DNA of 64,000 bases from Mytilus californianus (GCF_021869535.1 NW_026262712.1:106141640-106205639); one strand, 5' to 3'; shown: positions 43,362 to 54,790, numbered from the stretch's first letter. A program made the numbers and translations. Notes: generated by a model not told the origin, from the letters alone.

Positions 43362-44014
43362 TTGAAAGACCAGTTCATAAATCCACTCAAAATAAGATGC
43401 ACAAATATTACAAATTTTCACCACACACAAAGATTTTTAACCCAGTGACCCTCCGTTCTTTGAAGCGAGGCACAAAACAGGCAGTTATGACCCATTTTTT
43501 CTCAGTCGCATTTTATATACCCCACAATTAGTTTGAAACGTAAGGGATAAATTGTCATTTACCAAATGAAAATGGTCGTATTTCTTAGATAACAAGGATT
43601 TTCATTTAATTGTTTTTCTGTTTTGATTATTAGTATTTTAAATACACATTAAAACTTTTAAAAATCAATTTTATTCATCTAAAGAAAATATGGAATTTAA
43701 CAGCAATCTGTTCAACGGTTTTCAAGGGGTTACCGTGCTATAAATAGAAAATTATTTTGATTAAAAATAGTAACACATAGTCTCACTTGTTGATTCGTCG
43801 GTTTTTTCGGAAGCTTTGAATCATTATCCACACCAACGAAAAAAATGAATGAGATCAATGTGTATTTTTTCATAACTAATAAATCATTAGAGTTGAGGAT
43901 CACGCTGATAAAAAAATTATCAATCAATTTTAAAACTGTGATTCCTTCAAGGTGCCCCATTTTTGAGGTCTTTATCATTCTTGCGCTTGTTCTTTTCGTG
44001 GTTTTTATACAATA

Positions 44015-44078
44015 CAAGCATCTTTCCAACAACGATTTCTTTTGGCCGGGCTGCCTCGGTGCTTTCCGTGACTGAAGA
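44015..44078 (+). repeat. Arm 1 of a 60 bp inverted pair
   Basis: CAATACAAGCATCTTTCC and TTTTGGCCGGGCTGCCTC followed by CTTTCCGTGAC recur inverted at 44950-45030. See the matching arm. Confidence 0.75.
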
Positions 44079-44199
44079 CCCCAGAAAGAAGATAACTCAA
44101 AATTTCAAAGTGCGTGGCTTTCGGACTCCACTTTATGTAGGTATTCCGAGTGATGCCGATTTGCTGTTTCACTTTTTCTGTTGTGATCACATAAAATTT

Positions 44200-44345
44200 T
44201 ATGAAAACATCGGAAAAAATGACGTCTAAACCCTGCAACATCATTTCCTTGAAAGAAGGAAATCAAAATGGTGGGCGTCACATTTCTTCCCGCGTCCATA
44301 ATGTCCAGAGTACAACTATTGTCCTTTTGAAGCGGGAATAATCTC
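44200..44345. promoter_or_regulatory. Candidate promoter region between Ras and the zinc-finger gene
   Basis: In otherwise AT-rich DNA this stretch has TGACGTCT (CRE-like, 44220), GTGGGCGTCA, TTCCCGCG (44287-44294) and GCGGGAA (44332-44338); the last two resemble E2F sites in opposite orientation. It lies between the divergent Ras and zinc-finger genes. No TATA box or initiator is clear. A promoter, possibly shared, is an inference. Confidence 0.3.
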
Positions 44346-44949
44346 TACTGTTTTTTTGTTTTGAAACTTTTACTTTTAATACTTATAAATATACAAGGAT
44401 TCGAACAATGATTTTCCCCTTTTGGGCTTTTAACCTTACCTGAGTCACTTCTTCTCTAAAGTTCCCTTAGTCCAAATATAATTGTGAAGTAAGAAATGAG
44501 AAAATGCATCAGATCATGTCTGATAATTTCTGTCATTATGATTATTGCAAATAAAAATAAAAAAAGGAAAAGCGTGGGAAATTCAGTTGCAACTTTATTT
44601 GAAGATCAATGAAAACAGTTCCATATGGCACCCCACATAATTAACTTAAGATGTCATTGCGTCATATTATGGAACTCTTGTGTTTCACCATATCTTTTGG
44701 TTAAAAATTTATTCTAAGTACAGACAAAAAGATTTAAAAATAATTATTTAGAATGTAAGTACATGTAGATACCTTGTAAGCATCTCTTGTTGAAACATTT
44801 GTTTTTGTTTGTCAATTACATATATGTACTTAGTAGTCCTATAACATGACTTCAGGGTCATTATTTTCTATTTCTGTTTATTTCTGATATTTTCTCTTGA
44901 GTACTTTACTTATTTTGCTTTTTTCATTTATATTTTATGTTTTTAATAT

Positions 44950-45035
44950 CAATGTGCCACCCGGCACAGAAATAGCAGAGGCAGCCCGGCCAAAAAAATC
45001 TTTTTTGGAAAGATGCTTGTATCGCATTATAAAAA
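44950..45035 (-). repeat. Arm 2 of a 60 bp inverted pair
   Basis: On the - strand it reads CGATACAAGCATCTTTCC then TTTGGCCGGGCTGCCTC, matching 44015-44078. The two arms are about 0.9 kb apart in the Ras/zinc-finger intergenic space. Confidence 0.75.
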
Positions 45036-45165
45036 ATAAATAAAATATCAGCATGAAAATGTTGAAAACTGAATAATCTGACTTCAATGTGAATATTTGT
45101 ATAGGATAATTATATGTAAACAAACTCATCATCAATATCAGGATCATAGCCTGATTAATTTAACG

Positions 45166-45389
45166 ATAGACACTGTTCTAAAGAATATAGTTCTATGATA
45201 GACCAAATGTAGATTAGATAGATAGACACTGTTCTAAAGAACATAGTTCTATGATAGACCAAATGTAGATTAGATAGATAGACACTGTTCTAAAGGACAT
45301 AGTTCTATGATAGACCAAATGTAGATAAGATAGATAGACACTGTTCTAAAGGACATAGTTCTATGATAGGCCAAATGTAGATAAGATAT
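45166..45389 (+). repeat. 55-56 bp minisatellite, 4 copies
   Basis: Units start GATAGACACTGTTCTAAAG at 45166, 45221, 45277 and 45333. Copies differ at only a few positions, so expansion is recent. It lies upstream of the zinc-finger gene. Confidence 0.9.
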
Positions 45390-45929
45390 CTAGATAGATA
45401 TTTTGCCCCTTTTAACAGTACAACTTTTTTCTGCAAAACTGATGAAAATATTTGAGAATATCAATTTATATCACTTATACATACATGTAACAAGCCAAAA
45501 GTCAAAAATTTATGTTAAGTATTGCATTTACCAGTCAATTAATTATATAAAGATAGAGCTCTTGTTTCTACATGTATGTTAATTTGTACGTGTAAATATG
45601 AAAAACCTTACTTTAAATAAAGATTACTTACTGTAAAGATTACTTTACTTTATTTACCTAGCTCTGCTAAATGTTTCTATGTAATTAAGATTCCTCGGTT
45701 GTAAAATCATCCATCTTATTCTGCAAAGGTTAAAAAACAAATGTTACATTCCAAACCAGTAGCAGGTAGTCCAGTGGTCTTTGGTTGCTGTCTGTTATAA
45801 TTGGTTTGTTTTACATTTAAATTATACAAAATGTAGTACAAATCAGATGGTTGGTTTTCACTTTTAAATCGTTTCAAATTTTTTTGTCATCTCTGGGCTT
45901 TTTATAGCTGACTTTACGGTATGGGGCTT

Positions 45930-46040
45930 ACTCTTTGTTGAAGGCTGTACTGTGACCTATAGTTGTTCACATCTTTGTCCATTGGTCTTTACCTTGTCTC
46001 ATTGGCAATCAAAGCCAATCATACCAAATCTACTTATATA
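45930..46040 (+). repeat. Family P short dispersed repeat
   Basis: TTTGTTGAAGGCTGTACTGT, GACCTATAGTTGTT and GTCTCATTGGCAATC...CATACCAAATCTACTTATA. It ends about 105 bp before the acceptor of the zinc-finger exon. Confidence 0.65.
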
Positions 46041-46172
46041 TATTTATCCCATGTTTGATTGAACTTTAAAAGAAATTATAGAAATGCAAGTGATAAGTCT
46101 TGCACAGATTATTTACTAAAGCATTATTTATTTTGTATATTTTTCAGAATTGAACTATAATCCTGGATAATA

Positions 46173-46302
46173 ATGACAACTGTAGAGATTACTGCTCCAG
46201 TTGGTGGCGACACCAGATTACTTGCTCTTAGAGTGACCCCAGAGCAAGAGATTGCCATTTATGCCTTTTTCCAGATAAATGGATGGACAATAGTTACAGA
46301 AG
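46173..46302 (+). CDS. C2H2 zinc-finger protein, first coding exon
   Basis: ATG at 46173 (A at -3) starts MTTVEITAPVGGDTRLLALR and the exon ends with the first base of Glu44 at 46302 before GTATTT. Reading through the donor gives a false 90-residue frame. TTTTCAG at 46141-46147 could be an acceptor of this exon, implying a non-coding exon further upstream. Residues 1-43 are hydrophobic-mixed and not a known domain to me. The exon joins in frame to 47192. Confidence 0.88.
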
Positions 46303-46429
46303 GTATTTCCTTAACAGAATTTAAGAGTTATAGACATGTACATTATTACTTCAGCTTGGCAAAAAGCAATGATGAGGTTTTGCCATCGTTTGGCATCTGT
46401 GGTCTGTCATTAACTATTTTCATAGATAT

Positions 46430-47000
46430 TCCTCAAAATTACTGAACCAATTCAAACCAAACTTAACATGATTGATCCTTAAAAGGTGTCTAGATAATAC
46501 CATTATATTATGGTCCATCAACCAACATGACTATCACAGCTAAAAACAGTACATAGAAGGTAATAAACAAGTAATTATATCAAATCTTGAAAATCATATA
46601 TTGATACAGATAAAGATAATCTGATTAGAAGCAACATTCTGACAGTAGTAAAACATCTACCCTCTTTTTATTTGTATCAAAATTATATCAGATGAACCCT
46701 CAGAGTTCTTTCCCTTGAATGATGATTTTTAGCCTATTTTAGTGTTTTACCTATTTACAAGAAAATTGTAATAGATTGACAGAAACAGTTAACAGCAATA
46801 CAAGATCTTCAAAAATGCTGATATGACTGAAACCTTAAATTGACCCCTTAGAGGAGTTATTGTCCTGATATGACAACTTATGATGAATTGTAGCATTTTT
46901 GTATAGGATCTTGAAAACTATGGTACATGTAGATAAGACAGAACAAGTAAACAGTAAAAATGATCACCAGTACAAATCAACAAAAATGTGGCTATGACAT
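46430..47000 (+). repeat. Decayed family R-like repeat in zinc-finger intron
   Basis: ACTGAACCAATTCAAACCAA, AACAGTTAACAGCAATACAA and TTGACCCCTTAGAGGAGTTA resemble parts of abundant bivalve family R core units. No ends are preserved. Confidence 0.45.
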
Positions 47001-47191
47001 AAAAGGATTAACTGACTCCGGATAAGGGATACATTTTATGGTTGTATTTGGTACATTTCATAGTAGGGACTCATTTTTTGGAATCCTAGAATTGTATTTT
47101 AAAAATTATTTTGGTTTCAAAAAGTCATTGTTTTGTAACTACATGTACATGTAAGTATTTTTTGGCTGAATTTAATTTGCTTTGATTTCAG

Positions 47192-48879
47192 AAATTGCCA
47201 AAAAGTGTGAGAATTGTGGGATAGGGATAAATGGTGGAGATGATCCTCCAACATGTCACATCTGCCAAAAAGCCATTGAAAATGCTGAGGCTTTAATGGA
47301 TGAAACTAACGAGGAAGAGAATGGAGAGATGAGTGATACAGGTGACATCCAGCAGAATCAGCCAACTATAATTCAGGTACAAGACGCTCACGGGAAAAAA
47401 ATTGTATATGTAGGTAATGCAATGACGGTGGCAAAACAGCCGGCACCCCCTCCACCAGTTAAGACAGAGATTGTCACCACAAACAGTGTTGGTACAGAAA
47501 CTAGAGTACCTCAATCTGTAGCACCAAAAATATACAATGTCAATAACAGTGCTGAAAATCGTCCATACAAATGTGAACATTGTGGTAAACATTTTCGCAA
47601 AAAATCTCATGTTGTTGCTCATGTAAGATATCACAATGGTGAAACATTACCTAAATGTAATGTATGTGGGAAAGAATTCCTTTACAAGCACAATCTGATT
47701 TCTCACATGACAATCCACTCTGGAGAAAGACCATTCCACTGTACTGAGTGCCAGAAGACATTCCGTAGGAAAGATGACTTACAGGTTCACATGAGAACAC
47801 ACACAGGTGAACGTCCGTATGTTTGTGACATTTGTGGAAAGGCATTCACGACACAAAACCAGCTTCCTAAACATCGCAGAACACACACTGGTGAAAAACC
47901 TTATGAATGCGAGATCTGTCACAAATGTTTTCGTACAAAACCTCATCTGGAGAAGCATTATAGGACTCATAGCGGTGAACGTCCTTATCCCTGTGTCGAA
48001 TGTGGTAGAGCTTTCTCACAGAATGCACACTTGATGGCACACATGAGAATACATACTGGTGAGAAACCCTATAAATGTGACTTGTGTGATAAAGCATTCA
48101 AAGAGAGTAAGACATTAAAGAAACATAAACTTATCCACGAAAATGGCATGCCATATATTTGTACCATCTGTGGAAAAGGTTTTCTTCGATCCCAGAATTT
48201 AGATGTCCACATGTGTGTGCACTCTGATGATCTTCCAAAGTATAAACGTAAGTTGTTGATGAAGAAGAAACTACTAGAAGAAATTGAAGCAGAATCTAGT
48301 CAGACATTTGACAATTCCAACATTGAAACAGACATAATCACAGAAGAAACAATTGCGGAGGTGGAAACACACATCCATGAAGCTGAACAGGCAGGACAAA
48401 TTATACAAGTACAGAATGTAGAAGATCATCACATCAAAGAAGAACAAGTTGCTGAAGTTGTTACTGATGGACAAGATGAAAATTCCATCGCGAATAGTCT
48501 GTTGACTCTCGTAGAAATGATCACAAGTTCTAATCAAGATGCTCACACAACTACTTCTGCCAATGGTAATTCACATGTTGATCTTTCTAATGTACAGATT
48601 GATGACTCGGCACAGAGGCAAAATATCATCATAACTACTTCAGATGGAACACAAATTCAGCAGCAAGATACCGTCATGGAGGATGGAAGTATGCAAGAAG
48701 TTAAAACCATCTTTGTTGATGAACATGGCAGAGAAATTGGCACTAGTAATGAAAATGTAGTCATCACATCTATGGGAGATACTCAAGTAACCACAGAACA
48801 AGTCATTGACAGTGTTACTGGACAGTATGTAGATGGCAATACATATGTCATGGAAGTAGAATATGTAGAGCAACAGTAA
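47192..48879 (+). CDS. C2H2 zinc-finger protein, second coding exon
   Basis: With exon 1 this gives 605 residues (TAA at 48877-48879). The acceptor is TTTGATTTCAG at 47181-47191. Residues 49-68 form CX2C-X12-CX2C, a possible small zinc knuckle. Eight C2H2 fingers follow in an unbroken row, about residues 169-390, each YxCxxC...HxxxH or near, joined by TGEKP-type linkers (HTGERPY, HTGEKPY, HSGERPY). This is the arrangement of sequence-specific DNA-binding proteins acting in the nucleus. The rest (390-605) is acidic, Gln/Thr/Val-rich and probably disordered, like an activation region. I cannot assign an orthologue. Strand-reversed and frame-shifted ORFs over the exon are shadows. Confidence 0.93.
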
Positions 48880-48970
48880 AGGGAATCCATATGGTATGGA
48901 AGTAGAATAAGTAGAGGAACAGTAAAGGGAATGTGTATAGCATGGAAGTAGAATATGTAGAGCAACAATT
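48850..48970 (+). repeat. 46 bp tandem triplication over the stop codon
   Basis: Units start ATGGAAGTAGAATAWGTAGA at 48850, 48896 and 48942. The first contains the last codons and TAA of the zinc-finger gene; the next two are in the 3' UTR. The 46 bp period breaks the frame, so the extra copies are not coding. Changes TAT to TAA and GAGCAAC to GAGGAAC are seen in copy 2. Confidence 0.9.
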
Positions 48971-49088
48971 TGTTATCAAGGTGTTTAATGTCAAAAGTTT
49001 ATCATTATGTTTTAAGACTTTTTTTTATTGTAAATGGCAAATTAGCTACAATTGAAAAAAAATATGTGTTGAAACATTGTATATTTAA

Positions 49089-49094
49089 AATAAA
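49089..49094 (+). promoter_or_regulatory. Candidate polyadenylation signal of zinc-finger gene
   Basis: AATAAA about 210 bp after the stop codon in AT-rich sequence. Further AATAAA copies occur downstream, so the true end is uncertain. Confidence 0.35.
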
Positions 49095-49228
49095 AATAAT
49101 ATGGATAAATAATGTTACAAGAGCATGAGAATACAATTGCAATAATGCTTAATCATTGTTAACTCATAATGAAAACATTCTGCCAACTGCACAAAAGTCA
49201 ATCAACAATTAATTTCTTGTTAAATTAT

Positions 49229-49342
49229 ACATGTTGCTCCGTGTTGAAGATCGTACTTTGACCTGGTTTACTTTTATAGATTGTGACTTGGATGGAGAGT
49301 TGTCTCATTGGCACTCATACCACATCTTCTTATATCTATATA
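49229..49342 (+). repeat. Family P short dispersed repeat
   Basis: TCCGTGTTGAAGATCGTACT, TTGACCTGG, GATGGAGAGTTGTCTCATTG and GCACTCATACCACATCTTCT. Nearly the same as 60670-60785. Confidence 0.7.
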
Positions 49343-51550
49343 TAGTAAGATTTCTTTTTGAAAAAGGGTTAATAATAACAACAACAACAATACTTTATTT
49401 TAAGAGGTTTACACAGTTACATTTTTGTAGCTACATTGTATATAACTAATCTTCCCTGAGGCCCTCATTATAGAAAAAGCATAAACAAAAAATGCAAACA
49501 TATAGTACACATGGTACATGGCATACATTAGTATGAACGTATAATGATATTATGTTCAATACAAGAAGTAATCAGTTGTTATAGGCTATTTAAAATACAT
49601 CATCTCAGATGGATGAACATTTTTTCATCATAAATGAGTTAACTTTTTATGTATAATGTATACCATAATGGTACAACAGAGAGAATGCTTTTAGACAACC
49701 TGGATACAATATCAAACCCATATTATGTTTTTATAACAAAATTTCCTTCCTCTCAGACTGATGGAAAATTCACATAGATTTGTTTTTTAATGTCAATTAG
49801 TAAGCTGAATCTATTTAACCTAGAATTTAAAACCACAGAATTTAATGACACACCATGCATACCATGTGAAAGTAATAATTTTTATTTAAGACTTTTCATT
49901 GTCTTTAAATGAAGATTTATTAATGTTTTTGATGTTTTAATCCAGTTGGGTTTAGTCAGATACAGTGCACCTCCACTTTGTCTTAACATGCGTCTGGCAT
50001 ACAAAATTTCAATCAATGTGTATAGGATGACTTTATATAGAAGTCTTCTCTTATCAAAACTGGATTAAGTAAAAACAAGGGAAGAATTGATATTCAGTAA
50101 AATGAGGATTTGAAAGAATTTTGAATAAATGGAAACATTGTAAGGCATAAAAAGTTTAAAGACATTATGTGTAACCTTTTTAATTAAACTTGTAGACATA
50201 CATGAATAAATTTTTTAGGGGGAGGAAGGGAGGATTTCAGTTTATTTAAAAGTTAAATTTGCCAACAAGCAGGCAATTGTCGTTCCATTTACCTACAGAA
50301 AATGAAAGGATATGGAGTAAATGTACATGGGACAAAATCGCACACAATACATAGAAAACATAGAAAATTACCTACACTTGTCTAGTCTATTGTTGAAGAC
50401 CATGTATTGACCTCTAGATGTCTTTTTTTTTTTTTAATTGTGTGGTTCGGTTGCTGACTTTTATCCAACATCTTATTTATTTTATTTCTATGAATTAAGA
50501 CGGCGGTATTTTTAGAGAGTTCAGTATTTGTATTATTAATGAATTTTCATGTAAATATGTTTTTTGTTAAATGAATGTTAATTATAAAGATATAGACCAA
50601 AGTTTGGAATGTGTGTGTTTTAGCTGCAAAATTAAGATAGTTAAAACATTAATTTAACTACAGTCAAACCGGTAACTGTTGATTTTTTTTAAGTACATTT
50701 TTTTGTACATTGCACTTTGAAATCAACAATCAGAGAATTTTACCTCTGAATAATCCTTTAGAAAATATTAAAGTATTACTGATGACTGTTTCATGACTGT
50801 TACTATTGTACATTTGTAATTGTAACACTTTTCAGTAAACTTACAGAATTTCATTCTGTTCATGATAAATCATATATAGTATTTATTTATTGTAAAAAGA
50901 TAGTGTATATAAGTTGAATACAGTACCAAGCATGTTTTGAATCTTTCTCTTTTTTTTCCTGTTTGCATTCTCATTCAATGTTCATGTAATGTACATGTAT
51001 ATCTACATTTTCTTCTGAATTGGTTATCACAGAGACATAATTTCTGCATAGCTGATCTTCAGTCAAGACAACAGTAAATAAATATATGCAATTTTACTAT
51101 AATTTTCACTAATTATTTGTCTTTTTTTATTTGACTCTTATATATAATTAATAATATGGGATCCAATGATGTTGTTCTTTTGCATTACACATTGGCAATA
51201 TAAAGTCACAGCTTTTGCTCATGCTTTAAATCCATTCTCTTTTTGGTTTGATTTTAATCAAAAAAGGTAAAAGGATGAAACATGCTCAGTGTATGGCCTG
51301 ACTAAATCATATACGATGTTTATAATGTAATATAGTAAGTTATACTAGGTAAAATATTTATCTTATGAGATATTTTACATTTATCAAAATTTTAAAATAA
51401 CTATTTATATACTGGAAAATTTGATCAAATTAATATATATAATACATTGTAATTAAAAATCATAAATAATGTACAGAATAAAAATTACTTTGAAATTAGG
51501 GCATGTTTGTATTTTGATTAGTGTGTTAAAAATGAAAATGTCTTACCTTC
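49343..51550. other. AT-rich sequence, no gene
   Basis: A repeat-like stretch (CAATACTTTATTTTAAGAGG, TTCCCTGAGGCCCTCATTA) is at 49380-49470. The rest has no gene or clear repeat. It could include part of the zinc-finger 3' UTR. Confidence 0.5.
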
Positions 51551-51797
51551 AATCTGATTAAAATACAGATCTTGTTTTCAAGCTTTGCTTACAAGGATCT
51601 TAAAACTCTCTACTTTCTGTTTTAAAGACCTTTAGGGATCCTCTGGTTTTGTCAGATTAATATACACTTTCAAAAATTTGAAGGCTGAAATTTCATTGGC
51701 TTTTGATGTTATAATTACTGGAACAGAAAGTAAAACAGAGTATTGTCAGATCCTTGTAAGCAAAGCTTGGACACATGATCTATATCTTTATCAGATT
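51551..51797. mobile_element. Family K element, uninterrupted
   Basis: The ends AATCTGATTAAAATACAGAT and ATCTATATCTTTATCAGATT form inverted termini, with AAGCTTTGCTTACAAGGATC and GATCCTTGTAAGCAAAGCTT as a perfect inner inverted pair. Length about 247 bp; a MITE-like element. It is the empty-site relative of 34282-35379. Confidence 0.75.
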
Positions 51798-52120
51798 GTA
51801 TTATCTTGAGACATTGCTATGCCTGGCTGGTGAAATAATTTTTCAACAAATATTGTCTGTATTTTAGTCGAGTTAATATTTTCTGAAATCCATAGCTTTG
51901 GTAATGTTACTTATGAGTGAACTTATTGTAATGCAAGATTTTATTTTGTTAATTTAACATTCACCAATTAATAAAAATGTTTACTTTTAATTGTATTATT
52001 GAATGAATAATATTGCAGTACAGCTGTTTCAGTACAGATAAGATCTAATAGGTAAAACATATAATTTTCAAGCAAAATGGCTAAAATTAATCAAGATGTT
52101 ATTTTCATGGCTTCCAATTA
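51798..52120. other. No gene seen
   Basis: AT-rich spacer between family K and family J. Confidence 0.5.
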
Positions 52121-52122
52121 TG

Positions 52123-52826
52123 AGTCCCCTACCGACGAAGTCATAGGGGACTTTAGGTTTGCACTCCGTCCATCCGTCTTTTCTGTCTGTCTGTCTGTCA
52201 GTTTGGCAAATCAGTTTTCCACACTTTTTAATGCCTCCGCCGTAGCGGAGGGGGCATTAAGTTTTACCCTTGTCCGTCTGTAAGTCCATACATAAAAAAT
52301 ACTTTTTGAATTTTGGTGGCGTCACTTTCTACTGTTCTAGAGTTATGCCCTTTAAAAATGGAAAAATTGCTTAATTTTTCGTTTCTGTTTTCTTCATGCT
52401 TGAAGATATTGATTTGATATTTGGCATATTGTTTTATCATGACAAGTTACAGTTCAAATTAGAATTTTGTTCCAGTCTGATGATTTTGTGCAGAGATATG
52501 GTCCTTTTACTTAGAAAATTCACTCAAATAATCAGTTTTCCACACTTTTTTTCTTCATGCTTGAAGATATTGATTTGAAAATTAGTATATAGTTTTATCA
52601 TGACAAGTTACAGATCAAGTTCGAATTTTGTTCTGGTCTGATGATTTTGTGCAGAGTTATCTGCCTTGGACTTAGAAAATTCACTTAAATAATCAGTTTT
52701 CAACACTTTTTTTCGTCATGCTTGAAGATATTGACTTGATATTTGTTATATAGTTACACCATGACAAGTTATAGATCAGGTTAGAATTTTGTTCCAATTC
52801 AATGAATTTTTAACCGGTAGGGGACT
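52123..52826 (-). mobile_element. Family J element carrying an inverted family B fragment
   Basis: Left end AGTCCCCTACCGACGAAG with GTCATAGGGGACT forms the hairpin; right end ACCGGTAGGGGACT (52813-52826) mirrors it. Units marked CTTGAAGATATTGA are at about 52400, 52560 and 52722. At about 52230-52390 the reverse complement of a family B tail and one unit (GCGGAGGGGGCATTAAGTTT, ACCCTTGTCCGTC, GGTGGCGTCACTTTC) is embedded. On the - strand: head AGTCCCCTACCGG, core, tail hairpin. Confidence 0.65.
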
Positions 52827-53059
52827 ATGTATTGCCATGCAATACCCACAGAATGCTTGTTATTAGCAGTATTTGGACCAGTTATAGATTCAGCCATTAC
52901 TATAACTTTGCTTTGAACTCTTAAAGGACTTTTATAAACTTTCTGGACTTTTGCCCATAGAAAATAAAAGATGTGATATGATTCCAATGAGAAAACTATC
53001 CTTTAGAGACGAGATTATGTAGATGTAAGAAACAGTAGATAGAGAATAATCAAAACAAG

Positions 53060-53995
53060 AAAACATGTGTCTTGTCTGCTTAACTGATCATGATTGAATT
53101 TATAAAGTTGACATAATGCTTACAGTACCTGAGATACAGACCTGCCTTGAAAACCTAATATTGACTTGTGAACCATGAAAATGAGGTCAAGGTCAGATGA
53201 ACTGTTCCAGACAGACATGTACACCTTACAATCATGCTATCAGAGACATATAATACAATTATTGTATTATATGTCTCTGATGCTATATACCAAATATATT
53301 TAACCTATTGCTTATATGTCTGAGAAATGGACAACCATGAAAACCAGACATTGACCAATGAAGCATGAAAATAATGTCAAGCTCAGATAAACCTTGCCAG
53401 ACAGACATGTACAACCTTAAAATCATTTCATACACCAAATATAGTTGCTATTGCTTATAGTTCTAAAAAAGTACTAAAACACAAAACTTTAAAACCTATA
53501 CTACTAAAACACAAAACTTAACATTGACCAATGAACCATGAAAAATGAGTTAAAGGTCAGATGAAACCTGCCAGACAGACCTGTACATCTTACAATCATT
53601 CAATACACCAAATATATATTGTTGACCTACTGCTTATAGTATTTGAGATACAGATTTTACCATGAAAACTTAACCTATATCACTGTTCCATGAAATCAGG
53701 TGAACCCTGTTTAATGGACATGTAGACCTTACAAGGACCCCATATACCAAGTATAGTTATCCTAATACTTATAATAAGTGAGAAATTGACATGACAAAAA
53801 AATATACATTTTGTTTAAGCAGTCACTGAACAAGGAAAATGGACTTTAACACACAAAAACTTTATAAAATAATGTATCTGTTTTCAAGGTGTGAAGCATC
53901 CAGTTCTTTTTCCCTGAAATATATAGCTTTCTGCAACCTCTGGATTGTAATCCCTATGTAATGCATTCAGCAACTTTCATCGCAGGCTAGACAAA
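53060..53995 (+). mobile_element. Family A element
   Basis: About five units carry ATGAAAATGAGGTCAAGGTC or decayed forms, with GACAGACATGTACACCTTAC. The tail CATCCAGTTCTTTTTCCCTG...ATCGCAGGCTAGACAAAT ends near 53997. A 43 bp perfect palindrome interrupts the first unit at 53239-53281. Confidence 0.75.
53239..53281. repeat. Perfect 43 bp palindrome
   Basis: The arms ATCAGAGACATATAATACAA-T and the exact reverse complement flank a single T at 53260. ATGCTAT/TGCTATA repeats lie on each side. Other family A copies lack it, so it is an insertion. Confidence 0.9.
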
Positions 53996-54221
53996 TATCA
54001 ATTGAATAAGCTAGGCTTTATTCATCAGATTGACACGAAGCAAAATAAAAAAAATAAAAAATAAATAAAGACACTTTATACAGATCTTTGAGAACTGAGA
54101 GTTACTGAAAGCTAGAACAAAGCCAATTATCATACAACTATTGAATATATAATGTTTTCAAGACAAAAATATCAATCAGTAAACATCCAATGGATTTAGT
54201 GTAAGACGTTATTAACAGTCG

Positions 54222-54318
54222 GAGAAAAACATGACTTTTTGCAATGCCAAAATATAAGTATGGACAGTTTTCTAGAAAAACATGACTTTTTGCAATGCCA
54301 AAATATAAGTATGGACAG
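54222..54318 (+). repeat. Tandem duplication of about 48 bp
   Basis: AAAAACATGACTTTTTGCAA followed by TGCCAAAATATAAGTATGGA occurs twice without a visible difference, separated by a few bases. A 61-residue - strand frame over it is a repeat artefact. Confidence 0.9.
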
Positions 54319-54424
54319 AACATAGGTCAGAAATTGTTCATAACTCTTAACTTACGAAAACATGAAGTTTTAAGTAATTTGTGGTAGCGAAATCCTAGAA
54401 TTGACCTATTAATGTAAGAGTTAT

Positions 54425-54790
54425 AAAATTGAGAATGGAAACGGAGAATGTGTCAAAGAGACAACAACCCAACCAAAGAGCAGAAAACAGCCCAAGACCA
54501 CCAATGGGTCTTCAACACAGCCAGAAAATCCCAAACCCGGAGGCCGGCTTCAGCTGGCTCTTAAACAATAATGTATACTAGCTCAGAAAAAAAATGGATG
54601 TCACACTAAACTCCGAAACATATAAATGAACCAAAATTAAAAAAACATACAACACTAACGAAGGCCAGAGGTTCCTGACTTGGGACAGGCGCAAAAATGT
54701 GGCAGTGTTAAACATATCTTGTGAGATCTCAACCCTCCCTTATACCTCTAGCCAATGTGGAATAAACAAATACACCGACGGTAATACGCA
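54425..54790 (+). repeat. Dispersed repeat, longer copy
   Basis: Same order as 41480-41612 (AAATTGAGAATGGAAAC, GTGTCAAAGAGACAACAACC, CACCAATGGGTCTTCAA, GGCTTCAGCTGGC), then GGCCAGAGGTTCCTGACTTG and GGACAGGCGCAAAAATGTGG. Probably a retroelement-derived fragment; class not determined. Confidence 0.65.

Noticed and set aside
43289-43531. 80-residue + strand frame over Ras exon 1
   Set aside because: It overlaps the Ras start on the opposite strand and has no protein character of its own.
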